Notes: generated by a model from the letters alone, not told the origin. Counted from the stretch's first letter, positions 47,901-59,459 are shown. The stretch: 64,000 nucleotides of DNA from Gnetum montanum (GCA_015680685.1 MNCI01006599.1:62764-126763); one strand, 5' to 3'. Made by a program: numbers and translations.

Positions 47901-48760
47901 AATACTCACTTGCTATGCTATGCTACACTACACAGCGTAGCAGCCATCTTTAAGACAAGTCTTGCTAGAAAACTGAAAATACCCCTTTGAGGCCTGGCAA
48001 GGAAGGCTATTTCAAGAACCATCCATTAAAATTTTCATCTTAAAGGATCCTGAGACTTCATGGTTTCATCCCTGGGGCACCTTTTATCTTTTAGGTCCTT
48101 GCTTCGCTGTGCAGTGTAGCCTAGCATAGCAGTTAGTTTGGCATGAATTTGAATCACAAACTGCAATGTTTTATCGGGAGATTTTTATTAGGACTTGAGG
48201 GCAAAGTGGGATAGGCAATTTTAGAGGTTGAAGAATGACCAAGTGGAATTATTTTGCTAGAACAACTTGATGGAGGATCTTGTTGCATTATCACCCTGCT
48301 ATGCTGTGCTATGTTGTGCAGCATAACATAGTGTAGCACCTAGTTTTTCCTAAATTTTAACTTACTTTACAAGTGTTTTGTCATGGGACCTCAGTCATAT
48401 TTTGAGGTGGCAGTAGAACAAACATTTTTCATCGTCGAAGCATGAGCAATTGTGTTTTCCACGTTAAGACAATTTGAGAAAAGATTTTTTCATGCTAGGG
48501 CCTTGCTACGTTGTGCTACGCTGTGTAGCATAGAACAATTTAGCACTCAAACTGAGGTGATTTTTGATGAACTTTGCTCTCTTTTTCTGCATCATATTGA
48601 TCACACTTCAAGGATGAAGTGGGGTAGGCATCTTTGAAAACCAAATATCTTCCAACTGCATCTTCTGCATTTGATCTAACACTTTCAACCATTTTAACAC
48701 CACATGACCTGCTATGCTATGTAGGGTAGCTTAACATACCAGGACTCATAGTTAGAAAAG
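47900..48760. repeat. Decayed ~205-bp tandem array with GCTACGCTGTGTAGC core
   Basis: Five core sites recur at about 47,930, 48,098, 48,294, 48,500 and 48,706, the last four spaced 196, 206 and 206 bp. The best core is GCTACGTTGTGCTACGCTGTG at 48,507 and onward. Blocks between cores also align, for example AAGTGGGATAGGCA (48,208) with AAGTGGGGTAGGCA (48,618). The cores are nearly palindromic. Confidence 0.65.
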
Positions 48761-49212
48761 TTTCCAAATTGCTTAGTCCATCCTTAACACCTTCGACAAC
48801 TCCTAGCTTGGCACTTGGGTGGACTGTCGGCTGGGACATTTGTCAAGCTAGGCAGGCTAAAGAGCGCAGTGAGCTTGATGGTCCAGAAGATAGAAAATTT
48901 GCCGAGCTGTACGGTCCATTATCAGTGCCTCTTTTTTGCAAACCAGCCTCATGACTGGGTGCTATGTTGACTGTGCTGCAAAGGATGGCAGGCAGGCCCA
49001 AAAGTAGCTTCATAGGCATTAGGACTTCTAGGGTGCCATGTTGTCTACATGATCTAGCATGACACTATGATTGTAGAGATTCTTGTCCAAATTTCAAGAC
49101 TATGTTGAATCATGAGAGTCCCAAAATTTATGGTGTTTCAATGGCCCCTCTTTGTTGACATTTGGAGGATTTTCTTGAGAGACGTTGACAAAGAAAACAA
49201 AACACCATGCTG

Positions 49213-50340
49213 AACACGACACCCACATCGTTCGTTAGTGCCTACTTAGATAATTCTTTGCTATGCTTGGGAGTGCTAGGAAAGCTAAGTATGATAGAGA
49301 AAGGGGATGGGTTTGAGGAAATCAGACTAGGGAAAAGGAAAGGTGTAGGATGCATTATCATGAGAGCTATTGCCATAGTGTGATCCCTAGTCAGAATGCT
49401 TATAAGGGATTCGGTGCACATGAGTGGGTTCTCCATTTGGATTTTGACCTCTCATCGGAGTGCTTAGAGGTGGTTGATCTAAAGATGAGACAACTACAAA
49501 GAAAATATGCCATTTATCTTAGGCACTTGGCTATATCACCATTTTTTAAATTTTTTTGAAGAAATCGCACACCCATGTTCATTCGAAGGAAACTGTGTCA
49601 TCGATGTAGGACAGGTGTTCCTCCTTGGGATGAGTTTGTGTTACATCCATGTGGGCCTTTGACCAATCTATAGAGGCTTCCCATGGGATGAGCTTCATTA
49701 TGTTCATCATGGGCTTGGCGGTTGAGCACAGGAAAGGGTTTCATGTGCATTGGAAAAGCCTGGGAGGAAGATGTCGAAAATTGTAAGTATAAGGAAGGGA
49801 GGTTAGGTTGGCTGAAGGGATAGCAAGGTACACACTCTCAAGTAGCTAGGTCGATTAGAGCAGATACTTTGGAATGATGTAGCACCTTTTCCCGATGGTG
49901 AAATGCACTCTTGAACAACATCATCTTGGCTTTTATCCTTCACACACAATAAAAAGAAAACTAGAAAAACAACCAGCATGTGAGGTGAGGGTGAAGTCCT
50001 GTTTGCTCATGACATTGTTGAGGCGAAAAGTGCTATGTCTGATGTGTGTAATGTCTAGAGCAGGAAGGCTGGTATTAGCTTCAAGGGTGGTAGGTTGGAA
50101 AACTTCAACGACCATGCTAGAAATAAGCACTGAAGAGTCTAGGAGTAATGATAATGTGGGTGCTCAAGAATCCTTTCCAAAGGCAAGAGTCATGAAATTC
50201 AACTACAATGAAGAGGCTAGGAGTAATGGTAATGTGGGTGCTCAAGAATCCCCACCAAAGGCAAGAGTCATGAAATTCAACTGCAAAGTGAGAAGCCTAA
50301 TAGTTGAATGCCTTTTTAGACTCTGATGATGGTGAGGCCT
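49213..50340 (+). pseudogene. Possible decayed plus-strand ORF of unknown function
   Basis: Several plus-strand stretches look coding-like: one from 49,350 to 49,559 (HEWVLHLDFDLSSECLEVVD), and one open from 49,895 to 50,326. The second contains a 78-bp in-frame tandem duplication at 50,141-50,296 (26 residues, core VGAQES and KARVMKFN). I recognise no domain. Its position, antisense to and downstream of the Tat-like integrase and next to the TAGTTTAAGG repeats, parallels the antisense unit at 56,314-59,323. This could equally be chance in an unrelated fragment. The interval 48,760-49,213 shows nothing. Confidence 0.3.
50141..50296 (+). repeat. 78-bp tandem duplication
   Basis: Copies at 50,141-50,218 and 50,219-50,296 share AGGAGTAATG at the start and AGAGTCATGAAATTCAACT near the end, with a handful of substitutions and no indel. 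The unit is a multiple of three. Confidence 0.9.
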
Positions 50341-50659
50341 GGAGGGTGCCAGCACTATGTCTATGCCACAGTTCTTTTGGGACTCTAGTATGGAGTGTTG
50401 ACGATAGGAGCTATGACCAAAATGATTAGCGATGGTGGAAATAGCTCCATAAGGTTAGCAAGATGCCATATGGCATCTTCGAAAGATCAACAAGATGCTA
50501 GGGATGATGATACTACATGTTTCCTAGAGGGTTTTTTCTTGATGATGTGAACTTCATTCTAGAACTGCAATGTCCCACCCCATCTTGCCTAGGAAGCTCG
50601 AAGATATGCATGCTCGCTTGTTCACAAGGTCACATGTGTGAGTTGGGAGGTGTTGCACT

Positions 50660-51014
50660 ACGAACCTAGTTTTAGGTCTTGGTAGACCATCACATGTGCT
50701 AGTTTAAAGTCCTAGTAGACTGTGGTCCTAGTTTAAGGTCTGAGCATACTGATCTATGCTAGTTTAAGGTCCCAGTAAACCATTATGCTAGTTTAACATT
50801 GTAGCGGATAGAGTATGGCCAGTTTAAGGTTGTAGCAGACCATGTTGTGGGTGCTAGTTTTACATCATGGCCCAAGGATAATCTATGGGTGCTAGTTTTA
50901 TGTCATGGACCAAAGACATGCTATGCCAGTTTAATGTCATAGAGGACATTTTGTGCCAGTTTTACATCATAGCAGATGATCTATGCTAGTTTTATGTCAT
51001 AGCAAACAATTTGC
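50660..51014. repeat. Array of ~11 TAGTTTAAGG units
   Basis: Units of about 29-38 bp start with GCTAGTTT or GCCAGTTT and continue AAGGTC-x-TAGTAGACCAT in the best copies. GGTC and GACC form a short inverted repeat in each unit. The array sits just after the integrase end of the Tat-like element. The same motif recurs at 54,610-54,770 and 59,480-59,700. Confidence 0.8.
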
Positions 51015-51049
51015 TTACCTTACTTTATCTTCAATATAATCTTGCATGT

Positions 51050-52160
51050 TAAGCATAGTATGGCTTTAGGTACAAATGATTGACAGGATTTGAGAACTCG
51101 TTGCCATCTAAGTCAACTAGTTTGAATGCCCCATTCTTGTATGCTTTCATGACCAAAAAAGGGCCTTCCTAATTAGTTGAGAATTTATTCACGGGTTCAT
51201 GAACAGCCTTGAGGACTAGGTCCCCCTTTTTTATTGGTCGTTGGTGTAGATTGTAATGGTGTCTCTGTCATTGCTTGTCCTGATACCACTTGATGCGGTT
51301 AAGCATTTGGATGCGCTCTTCCTCTGTAGAGTCAAGATCAATGATTCTTAACTCATTTTTTTGTGCCTCATCCATAACATTCGAAAGGATTATTTAGAGT
51401 GATGGGTCTTGCAGTTTAAGAGGTAACACTACTTCAGATCCTTATACAAGATTGTATGGAGTCTTACCTATAGCTATTCTGCATGTCATGCAATAAGCCT
51501 AAAGCACATAGAGGATTTGCCCGTGCCATCGCCTCTTTCTACTTCTAAGCATCCTTTTCAAAAGGTTGATGATGACTTTATTGGTAGCCTCTGCTTGGCC
51601 ATTTTTTGGGGGTAATATGGCAATGAGAAAGAATGTTTGATACTAAGACTTTTGAAAAATGCTTTGGTTTCTACGCTACTGAATTGTGGCCCGTTGTCGG
51701 TAACAATAGTCATGGGAAGGCCAAACTGTGTAACTATATTGTCCAGCATGAACCTGCAAATTTGTTGGGACCTGGTCTTTCTGAGAGGAATAGCTTCTAC
51801 CAATTTTGTAAAGTACTTAGTTGTGGTAATAATGAAAATATGCTCTACAAAATACCTAGGTGTAATCGCTCCTATGATATCTAGTCCCCAACGTTGAAAG
51901 GGCCATGTGATTTGTGTGGTATCCAGTTCCGTAGGTAACACATGTATGAGGTTCCCATGACATTGACATACATCACATGTTCTTAAGTTAGCAATGCAAT
52001 TGCATTCCATGTGAGGCTAGTAGTAGCCCAGATGCCTAATCTTTGTTGCAATAGCCCTAGGAGCTATGTGCCCTCCACATAGTCCCTCATGGACATCATC
52101 AACAATTTTTTGTGCTTCTTGCCCACTACCGCAAGCTAGCAATATCCCATCATAAGAGTG
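51050..52160 (-). pseudogene. Integrase of the Tat-like gypsy element
   Basis: The minus strand opens with CDVCQCHGN (52,000-51,960), the end of the HHCC zinc finger. The core has RWGLDIIGAI (first Asp) and IVTDNGPQFSS (second Asp). The third acidic position falls in KMAKQ, where the family has NGQAE, so the Glu is lost. After a frameshift near 51,545 the C-terminal part is readable: GKTPYNLV, STEEERIQMLNRIKWYQ, KKGDLVLKAVHEP, GPFLVMKAYKNGAFKLVDLD, ending near 51,060. This C-terminal pattern is characteristic of Tat-type integrases. It is not functional because of stops and the lost Glu. Confidence 0.85.
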
Positions 52161-52349
52161 TTTGCATAAAGCCTCGTCTCCTACGAGGACATATTTCCAT
52201 GCTCATTTTTGTACTTCATCCCTTTAGGCAAGTGTCAGGTTGTGTGGGGGTTCACCATGTTGGAGGTATGTTTTAATGTCATCATACCACTCTTGAGTAT
52301 GCACTACACTTACAGATGTGATGTGTGCTATGTGAACAATAGGATCGGT

Positions 52350-52800
52350 GCATTTCACTATCGAAGTGATGGCACACTTAGTGCTAACATGGCTAATGCA
52401 TCTGCTATAGTATTTTCATTGTGGGATATGTATTGGACGTCTAGGGTTGTGAATTGCTTTAACAAATATTTGGCTAAATCACAGTAAGGCTGTAAATGTT
52501 GTGCCTTGCAAGAAAATATCTCTATAACTTGATTAATGACTAATTTCAAGTCACCTCTAATTGCTAAGTTTTGGATTCCTGACTCTCGAGCTGCTAGAAT
52601 GCCCCTAAGGAGACCCTTGTATTCTGCTACATTGTTCGTGCAAAGAAATGTGAAGTAATATGCAAAAGGTTAGATCTCCCTAGAGGGAAATGTGAGAACA
52701 GTGGTAGCACTGCCACCTTGTGTAGTTGAGGCACCATTGAAATGTAGGATGGCTTCGAAGTCTATGGGTACAGGGCTTATGCTACTAACGTGCTCATCTG
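52350..52800 (-). pseudogene. Second (archaeal-type) RNase H region of the Tat-like element
   Basis: Between the ordinary RNase H and the integrase, the minus strand gives a phrase with FDAILHFNGAS-like residues (about 52,750), then CTNNVAEYKGL-like residues with stops (52,630-52,600), then LKLVINQVIEIF, HLQPYCDLAKYLL, FTTLDVQYISHNENTIADAL. GDSKLV-x-Q, YC---LL and ISR--N--ADAL are the hallmarks of the extra RNase H found in Tat/Ogre-type elements. In those families it follows the original domain and may take over its activity. Confidence 0.7.
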
Positions 52801-52927
52801 GAAACTTAGGTTCTATCACTACCTGGTCATTGGTAGGCAAAGCCGTAAGTTGTGTAGCTATTGCGTGACCCTTTATAGATAACTATGCTACATAGTGTAG
52901 ATCAAATTCCATGGTTATGGCTTTCCA

Positions 52928-54499
52928 TCAGGCTATCCTGCTACTTTTGTATATATTGGTTATAATAGCCCAAAGTATATTATTCTTGCAAATAATGTTT
53001 ACTTGGCTTCGAAACAAATAATGCCTCCATTTTTTAAGCATGAACACTAAATCAAGACAATTTTTCTCTATTTCATTGTATTTCGCTTCATAGGCTACCA
53101 ACACATGACTCAGGTAGTAGACAGGGATTTTGGAACCATCATCCCTCTTTTGGCAGAGAAAAGAAACAATAGACATGTCTAAAGTGGTAAGATAAATGTA
53201 AAAAGACTTATCTCTTTGTGGAGGGTAAATAGTGAGAAGATGGACAAGCTCTTTCTTTAGGTTATCAAAGGCTTCTTGGCATTGGTTAATCCATTCAAAG
53301 TTAACTCCTTTTTTAAGAAAGTGTTGCATTGGATGCAATTTATCCGTTAACCTTGTGATAAATCTTCTTATGAATTGCTCTCTGCCTTGTAGCCCACGCA
53401 ACGCGTTAAGGTTTGTAGGTGGTGCTAGGTTGAAAATGGCTTTAACTTTATTGAGGTCTACACGTATCCCCACTTCTGACACTAGAAAGCCTAAAATGTG
53501 TTCAGTTTTAACTCTGAAAACACATTTTCTGGGGTTGAGGCGAGGGTCATGCCTACGAAAATGTTGAAGGACCAAGTTTAGGTTGTTTGCATGATCAGGG
53601 GCTTTCTCAGATTTAATGGCTATATCATCCACGTAATAATTTAGCTTCTCCAAAAGATAATCACTAAATATGTAAATCATTGCCCACTGATATGTTGCTC
53701 CAGCATTTTTTAGCCTGAAGGACATCATCGTGTAGTAGAAGGTTCCCCAAGGGGTCATGAAGGTAGTGGCTAGTTAATGTTCTAGATTTATGCAAATTTG
53801 ATTGTAGCCTGAGAATCCATCCATGAAGGATAGTAAGGCATGGCCTACCATAGTATCAATGAGTTGGTCAATGTTAGGCAATGGGAAATCATCCTTAATC
53901 ATTACCTTATTCAAATCTGGGAAGTCTATATAGATTTGTATACCCCTAGTTTTCTTGGAAATGACTATGATGTTTGATACCTAGTCTGAATAATCGACTA
54001 CCTAGATGAACCCAACCTAGTAAAGTTTAGTGATGTCACCATGTACAGCTAAGGCAATATTTGGTTTAATCTTGTAGGCTTTTTGTTTGACCGCATTGAC
54101 ATGTGACTCTAGGATGATATTGTGTTGTATGATGTATGGGTCTAGGCCTAGCATATCTTCATACAACCATGCAAACACTTTGGCATTATCATTGAGGACT
54201 TTAGAGATGTTTTGTTTAACCTGTGACTCTAGTAAAGAGCTAATCTTTAATGTTCCTGCCTCACCTATGGATGTAGTCATGGGGATTTCGATAAGGGGGT
54301 CCTCAGTTACACCATCAGCTTTTAAATCTAAAGCTTGGACCAGATGTTTGGGGTAGTCTAGGGATGTTTCTAAGGATGCTATGTTGGTGTCATAAAGGGG
54401 TGGTTCAATTTCTACCAACTCTACATTCAAACGTCTCATAAACCTACAGTGGGATCCTGTCAGAGTTAAGGGCAAATGGAGATCATCATGCACAACCAT
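52928..54499 (-). pseudogene. Reverse transcriptase and RNase H of the Tat-like element
   Basis: The block opens at a possible ATG (54,499) with the pre-RT segment, ending VNAVKQKAYKIKPNIALAV at 54,090-54,030. RT continues in another frame through KDDFPLPNIDQLIDTMVGHA and SFMDGFSGYNQI (53,900-53,790). An open 276-residue stretch at 53,758-52,928 has YYVDDIAIKS (YVDD active site), NPRKCVFRV and GFLVSEVGIRVDLNKVKAI. The RNase H thumb region follows, with FYIYLTTLD, YYLSHVL and EIEKNCLDLVF. KDDFPLPNID and FMDGFSGYNQI place it in the Tat lineage. Two frame breaks and a few stops are present. Confidence 0.9.
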
Positions 54500-54609
54500 T
54501 TTTTAAGCACTCATGCAATAATAAGCAAAAAAAACAAAGTCAAGTGATGCTTACTTAACACAACAACATGCAATGATATATATGCAAGATAATTAGGCAA
54601 TGTTAAAAA

Positions 54610-54770
54610 GTTTCCAGTTTAAGGCCTTAGAAAATCATGACCATGCAAAATTATATGTCAAAATCGCCAGTTTAAGGTCATAGTGGACCATTACTATGAC
54701 TAGAATATAGAGGGAATTCTGAAATTACCAATTTAAGGTCATAGTGGATTGTTACTGGGATTAAAGGTTA
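54610..54770. repeat. TAGTTTAAGG repeats before the Tat-like RT
   Basis: Three units near 54,617, 54,671 and 54,731 read CCAGTTTAAGGCCTTAG, CCAGTTTAAGGTCATAG and CCAATTTAAGGTCATAG. The last two continue TGGACCATTACT and TGGATTGTTACT. They are spaced 54-60 bp. Confidence 0.8.
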
Positions 54771-54940
54771 ATAATGAAGTGCAATTCTTTTGGTATATTT
54801 ATGTGCTACATTGCAGTTATGTGCTATGCTGTAGTAGACATGGGGCATCTCATGCTACACTGTGAGGGACAGGGGCATTCTACGTTATGCGTGGGACATG
54901 GGATGTCCCAAAAAGTAACAGGTATTGTAACTCTGGAAGC

Positions 54941-54949
54941 TATAAATAG
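54941..54949 (+). promoter_or_regulatory. TATA box of the antisense unit
   Basis: TATAAATAG in the context GGAAGCTATAAATAGGGG is a near-consensus plant TATA box on the plus strand. Transcription would start about 30 bp downstream, near 54,980. Upstream (54,800-54,900) are GCTATGCTGTAGTAG and GCTACACTGTGAGGG copies of the motif seen at 47.9-48.8 kb. Confidence 0.55.
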
Positions 54950-54979
54950 GGGATTACCCCTGGTAATCCCATAATTTTC

Positions 54980-56308
54980 ACTATCAGAGCTAACACCAAT
55001 AGCGTAGCGTGGTTCAGATAAAGAGGCAGCATAGCAATCGATACACCCATGTTTGACAACAAGACGATGGCACGCAAGAGTGAATGTAGGCATTAACGTC
55101 TCGCCAATGTGGATTAAGGGGAATGCCCCTTGCGATGTCTTCCTAGGGCATGCATTGAGGAACGATAGGAAGCACCGTCTACCCAGTAAGTTGCTATGTT
55201 GTGTTTGTTTATGTTGTTTTTTTTATTCAGTGGGGTTGTTGCTATGGTCACTGCACCTCGGTGGCCACGGTTGTTACCCTTGCTATGCTGTAACTATTGT
55301 TGTCATGGTCTTGGCCACTGTTGCAGCCGCTATGTTGTGGTTGTTGCTACTCTAGCCATGGCCGTCGTTACGACTGCTATGCTATCGTTGTTGCCATTTC
55401 CTTTGCAATGATTATTGTGGCCATGATCGTTATGGTACTACCACGACCATCATTGTGGTGGGTTGGTTGTTGTACCATTTCGAGGATTTAGAAGGTTTTA
55501 GTTTGAAAGGTTTCAAGGCAGCATAGCAAATGTTCTAGGCAATGTAGTGCGTGTAAAGAGGGTTTTGTTTTATATTTTATTTTGTTACATTCCATGCAGT
55601 GGAATAGGATTGGGGCTATGGAAACGTTGTGTGTTCTTTCTTGGGCCATGTTACTTTTGTCAGCGTGACTGACAGGCTGTGTTGCATTTTCAATGCCTGT
55701 TACGCTATGTTGTCACATTGCTATGGTGCTATACTTGCTATGTTATCATACCTGCTATGTTGTTATGTTTGTTACACTACTATGCTACCATAATTATTAT
55801 GTTGCTACACCTATGACGCTACGAGAGATGTGCCAGTTGCATTGCTATGTTGCATGTGACATGGTTGCTACACTATGCGGGATGTACTTGCTACGTTGTG
55901 TCATGTGCTACACTACTACGCTACATGTAACATGGCTACTACATTATACGGGACAAGTCATGAAATGAGGAAATGATACTTGACAAAAATTTGGGTTTGC
56001 TTCACTGGTCCAAGGGCATAACATTTTGTACTTAGGAAAAATTTGCATACCAAGAGCTACTACACTATATAGTAATCGCCACTTGAATACTATGAACTAA
56101 CGCTTTTTGCTACATCATATAGGGTCTTGTTAAAACCCATCTTGATTTTGATAAAGTTGGTAGGGGTTCTGTGTTTCTTAAGTGCCCCTATGGCTAACAT
56201 TCCCCCTCCTCATGCATGAGTAAGGGACTAGACAGTTTGGTTTCGGGAAGGCACAGGAGAATTCCTAGAGTTCCTCCTTTGTCATTTTACAAGAATTCTC
56301 TTCTGTAG
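54980..56308 (+). other. Possible first exon and long first intron of the antisense unit
   Basis: A splice donor of good quality (CCCA|GTAAGT) lies at 55,186, and an acceptor (TTCTCTTCTGTAG) ends at 56,308, just before the ATG at 56,314. The stretch 54,980-55,185 could be a leader exon; an ATG at 55,050 opens a frame with three stops. The intervening 1.1 kb is built of cryptic repeats: GTTGTTGC/CCATGGC-like at 55,240-55,450 and GCTAYGTTGY-like at 55,690-55,950. Frame across this putative splice does not match cleanly, so coding use of the first exon is doubtful. Confidence 0.4.
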
Positions 56309-56313
56309 AGAAC

Positions 56314-59300
56314 ATGCGCACCGGTGTCATAGAACAACTTGGAATCAAATTTAGGACCTATCCAACCAAGTATGCTAAGTTCTATCTAAAATGCAAGGAA
56401 CTTGGATGGTTGGATGACGAATGGACATCCCATCGTGTGCCCACCATGGAAGAAGTTCTAGTGAACGTGCCACTATTCCCTACACCTTTCACGCTAGGTG
56501 ACTTAGGCTACGCGTGTATTTTCATATGCTCTTGATTGATTAATTTTTTCAATTTCATTGTTTTTAGTGTTTTTAATTTTATTTTTATCTTTTTGTTTGA
56601 TTATTGTAGTAGCTTTCGAGTCCAAAGAGGTTACGGTAATCACTTTAGGACGTGACGAAACTAACCTCTTCTTTAAATATGGTGAGGTTAGGAGACAACG
56701 TTGGTTGTGTAATGGGGCTTTAGCCACCATTTTTCAAAAGGTCCAAGAGGCTAGGTTGATGGACCTCTTTTTGGCAATAAATCCAAGCATTCTAGCTATA
56801 TAGATGCTCACCCTTGTTGATTATTTTTTAGAAAGGACTGATCACTTCCACATATGGGTTCACAATGTGGGAGTGGTGTTTGAGATTACCAACAACCTTT
56901 TTGCATATTTCTTTGATGTTCCCTCTAATGGTCTACTTATAGGGGATAAGACTGGCAAGGATGTAAACCATCAAGGGGACATTGAAGAATGGTTGGGGAC
57001 AAGTAAAGAACGAAAGGGGATTTATATGAATAAGGTTAAGCTAGAGGTGACCCAAAAGATTTACCCTATCTTCCAGGCTTGTGCTTTCCGCAAGTTACTC
57101 TCCCAAGGGAAAATTCTTGGGGGTAGAGCAGGCTTGGATTATGAGGGATGTCATGGAAGAAGGAACTTGATATAATTGGGCTAAGTATCTCATTGAGGGT
57201 TTGCAAGCCTAAATGGTTAAGCTTCGTGAGAAGCTTGATGCACATTTTAATGTGCATTTTATATTTCTTATAGCTTGCCTACGATGGTTTGCTGAATTCT
57301 TGGTGGTTTGGGAGAATGACATCTAGGTGTTGTAGGATCACACCTAGATATCCAAACCATGGATTTACCAAGTATTTCGTAACACTCGGTCCTAGGACCC
57401 CCCAGAAGCTATTGGAGAGTCTTTTTCAATAATAATGAAGGATTGGGTGGGATGACCCTTTCATGCACAAGACAACGTTGGACAAGCATCCCCCACTAAC
57501 ACAAGTAATGTAGTAAGGGGGGCATGCCTTATTGTTGAAATGGTATAATCAAAGTTGCAACACAAGAAATGTCATCTTGTAGAAGAGCCTTCGCATACTA
57601 GTGAAGAAAGAGGAAAGAGATTGTGGATCAAGGTTTGTAAAGTGCAACTTGCATTTGTTGGTGAGTATGGTTTAATTGTCTCATTAGCTACCCCTCCCCC
57701 CATTTTTTTATGTTATACTAGAATGCTCACTTTAGATGTGTTTAATAGATGATGAAGAAGAAGCTTTGGCCCCTGAGGTAGGGGCCCTTGCTATAGAAGA
57801 AGAAGAGGCCTCAGCTGCAGAGGAGGAGGCCCCTACCACAGAGGAAGAGGATCCTTCTACAAATGAACCTTTCCCAGAGTATGCCCTAGCACTTGAGGGG
57901 CACATGACGGTTGAAGAAATTGCTACACTATTAAGTCAACTTGAGGAATAATGGCTACAATTTGATGCTAGTGAGCTTGAAAATTTTCTTAATAGTGTGT
58001 CAATGGACGATCCCCCCACTCTCACCCCTAAGGGTTTGCTAGGTAGGAGCTTTGCACTATCATTTATGTTACTTCTCAGTTTTTTTTCTCTTCTTCACCA
58101 TGCTAACATGCTTTGTTGCATAGTGGACACTACTACTAAGGCTCCTAATTCTTCCTCTTCATTTCGCCTCCAACCATGGACATGGACCCCAGATAAGTTT
58201 ACCTTTATGGAGGGGGTAGTTGATGACATGATTGACTGCTTAAGGAAAATTAATCTCGAGATAGATGTGTTTGAACTACAACATTTGCTCTTTGTGTTAT
58301 TCTATTTTTTGCCATCGTCTTGTGATTGATGCTTTCTCATGTTTGATATCCTAGCTTCTCAACTTAAGTGGGACCCTAGATAGATAGTCGAAGTCGACAC
58401 TATGCCTGAACTCCCCCCAAATGTGACCAAGGTACCTCATGACATATATGAGGAGGCCATTAAATATGCGCTATACTTAGCATGATCGTTGTGGGAGTGT
58501 AGACAAGTTAACGAAGACCTCTGGAAGTGGGTCTTGAAGCTCGAAAAGGAGAAAGCTAGTTAAGCGGTTGAGTTTGAAGATTTTTAGTCACGAAATGAAT
58601 TCTTGATGGCCCACGAAACTTTTGATGGTAGTTGGTGTATGACTACAATCGATTGTGTGAGATATTGGTCAACCGTATGAGGCAAAAATGAGGCTACTCG
58701 TGAAATAATTGAACAACACTTGAAAATGGATCTATTGGCCTAGGAAAAGTAGGATTGGAAAGATTACAACACCAAGGTTTATGAATGGGGGTAAGCATAG
58801 AAAAATCATAAAAACATGTACAAGGTGGAATGTGCTACCTATCGTCAAAAATATCAAGATGCTTCTGTTGAATTGCATACTCATGAGCTATTTCTTGATG
58901 TAATTGGTGCTACCAAGGCCTATGAAAAATTTATGACACATGTGGTGTTGAGTGAATCTCTTGAGAGAGAGATGACATTGCCTTCTAGGGAGACCACTAC
59001 TACAACATTCTCTCTAGGACCATCCACATGAATGGATATGGAGAAGGGAAAAATTGCAGCGAGCATTAACTTGGGGGAAGAAGATTGGACGAACTTGAGC
59101 AAGGAGGAGATTCTTCAGTGGTTAGTGGTTGGCATGGACAACATACCTCTAGAGATGGACATAGGCCCATCTTAGGTTAGCAAAACTCTACTATAATATA
59201 GTTTTTTTCATGAGAGCCTTATTGTAATTTGATTCATTATAAGGTTGTTGCTTTATGCAGGTCCCAAATGAAGATGTGGGACCTAGTGGAGTAGGAGATG

Positions 59301-59323
59301 AAGATATTGGTGAAGACTTGTAG
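56314..59323 (+). pseudogene. Intron-containing accessory gene, antisense inside the Tat-like element, decayed
   Basis: Exons I infer: 56,314-56,515, 56,610-57,660, 57,749-58,042, 58,124 to about 58,293, 58,355-59,175 and 59,261-59,323 (TAG). Introns with GT...AG borders are 94, 88, 81, about 60 and 85 bp. Four of the five joins keep the frame; the fourth does not. The product would be roughly 850 residues. Residues VPTMEEVLVNVPLFPTPFTL and LVDYFLERTDHFHIW mark an N-terminal globular part. KYLIEGLQA and FLIACLRWFAEFLVVWEND follow after a frameshift near 57,120. Then comes a strongly acidic stretch (EEEEASAAEEEAP) and a long charged, coiled-coil-like part (58,400-58,990). The 821-bp sixth coding block has about ten stops but no frameshift. 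I do not recognise the family; a distant link to plant mobile-domain proteins is only a guess. Confidence 0.6.
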
Positions 59324-59459
59324 CCTGGCAGCAAAAATTTTTATTTTCATTTTTTATGTAACCCTTATTGTATGGACTCAAATCTAATGAAAAGTGAAAT
59401 ACTTGTTTCATTTCCTTTGGCTAATATATTTTTTAATGTTCTTGGGTCCCTTGTTTTAA

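Noticed and set aside
48294-48540. tRNA-like or ncRNA hairpins from the GCTACGCTGTG palindromes
   Set aside because: Pairing is explained by the tandem repeat core; no cloverleaf, anticodon arm or promoter boxes could be placed.
47900-48760. CRISPR-like array of repeats and spacers
   Set aside because: Plant nuclear context, repeats diverged and units about 205 bp; no features of CRISPR.
51633-51897. Two plus-strand ORFs over integrase
   Set aside because: Both lie opposite the integrase core, whose minus-strand motifs are unmistakable.
53232-53567. Plus-strand ORF of 111 codons
   Set aside because: Antisense shadow of the open Tat-like RT segment.
55053-55491. Cys/Leu/Val-rich plus-strand ORFs resembling membrane proteins
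   Set aside because: Product of the cryptic GTTGTTGC / GCTATG repeats in the presumed first intron; any frame of such repeats is hydrophobic.
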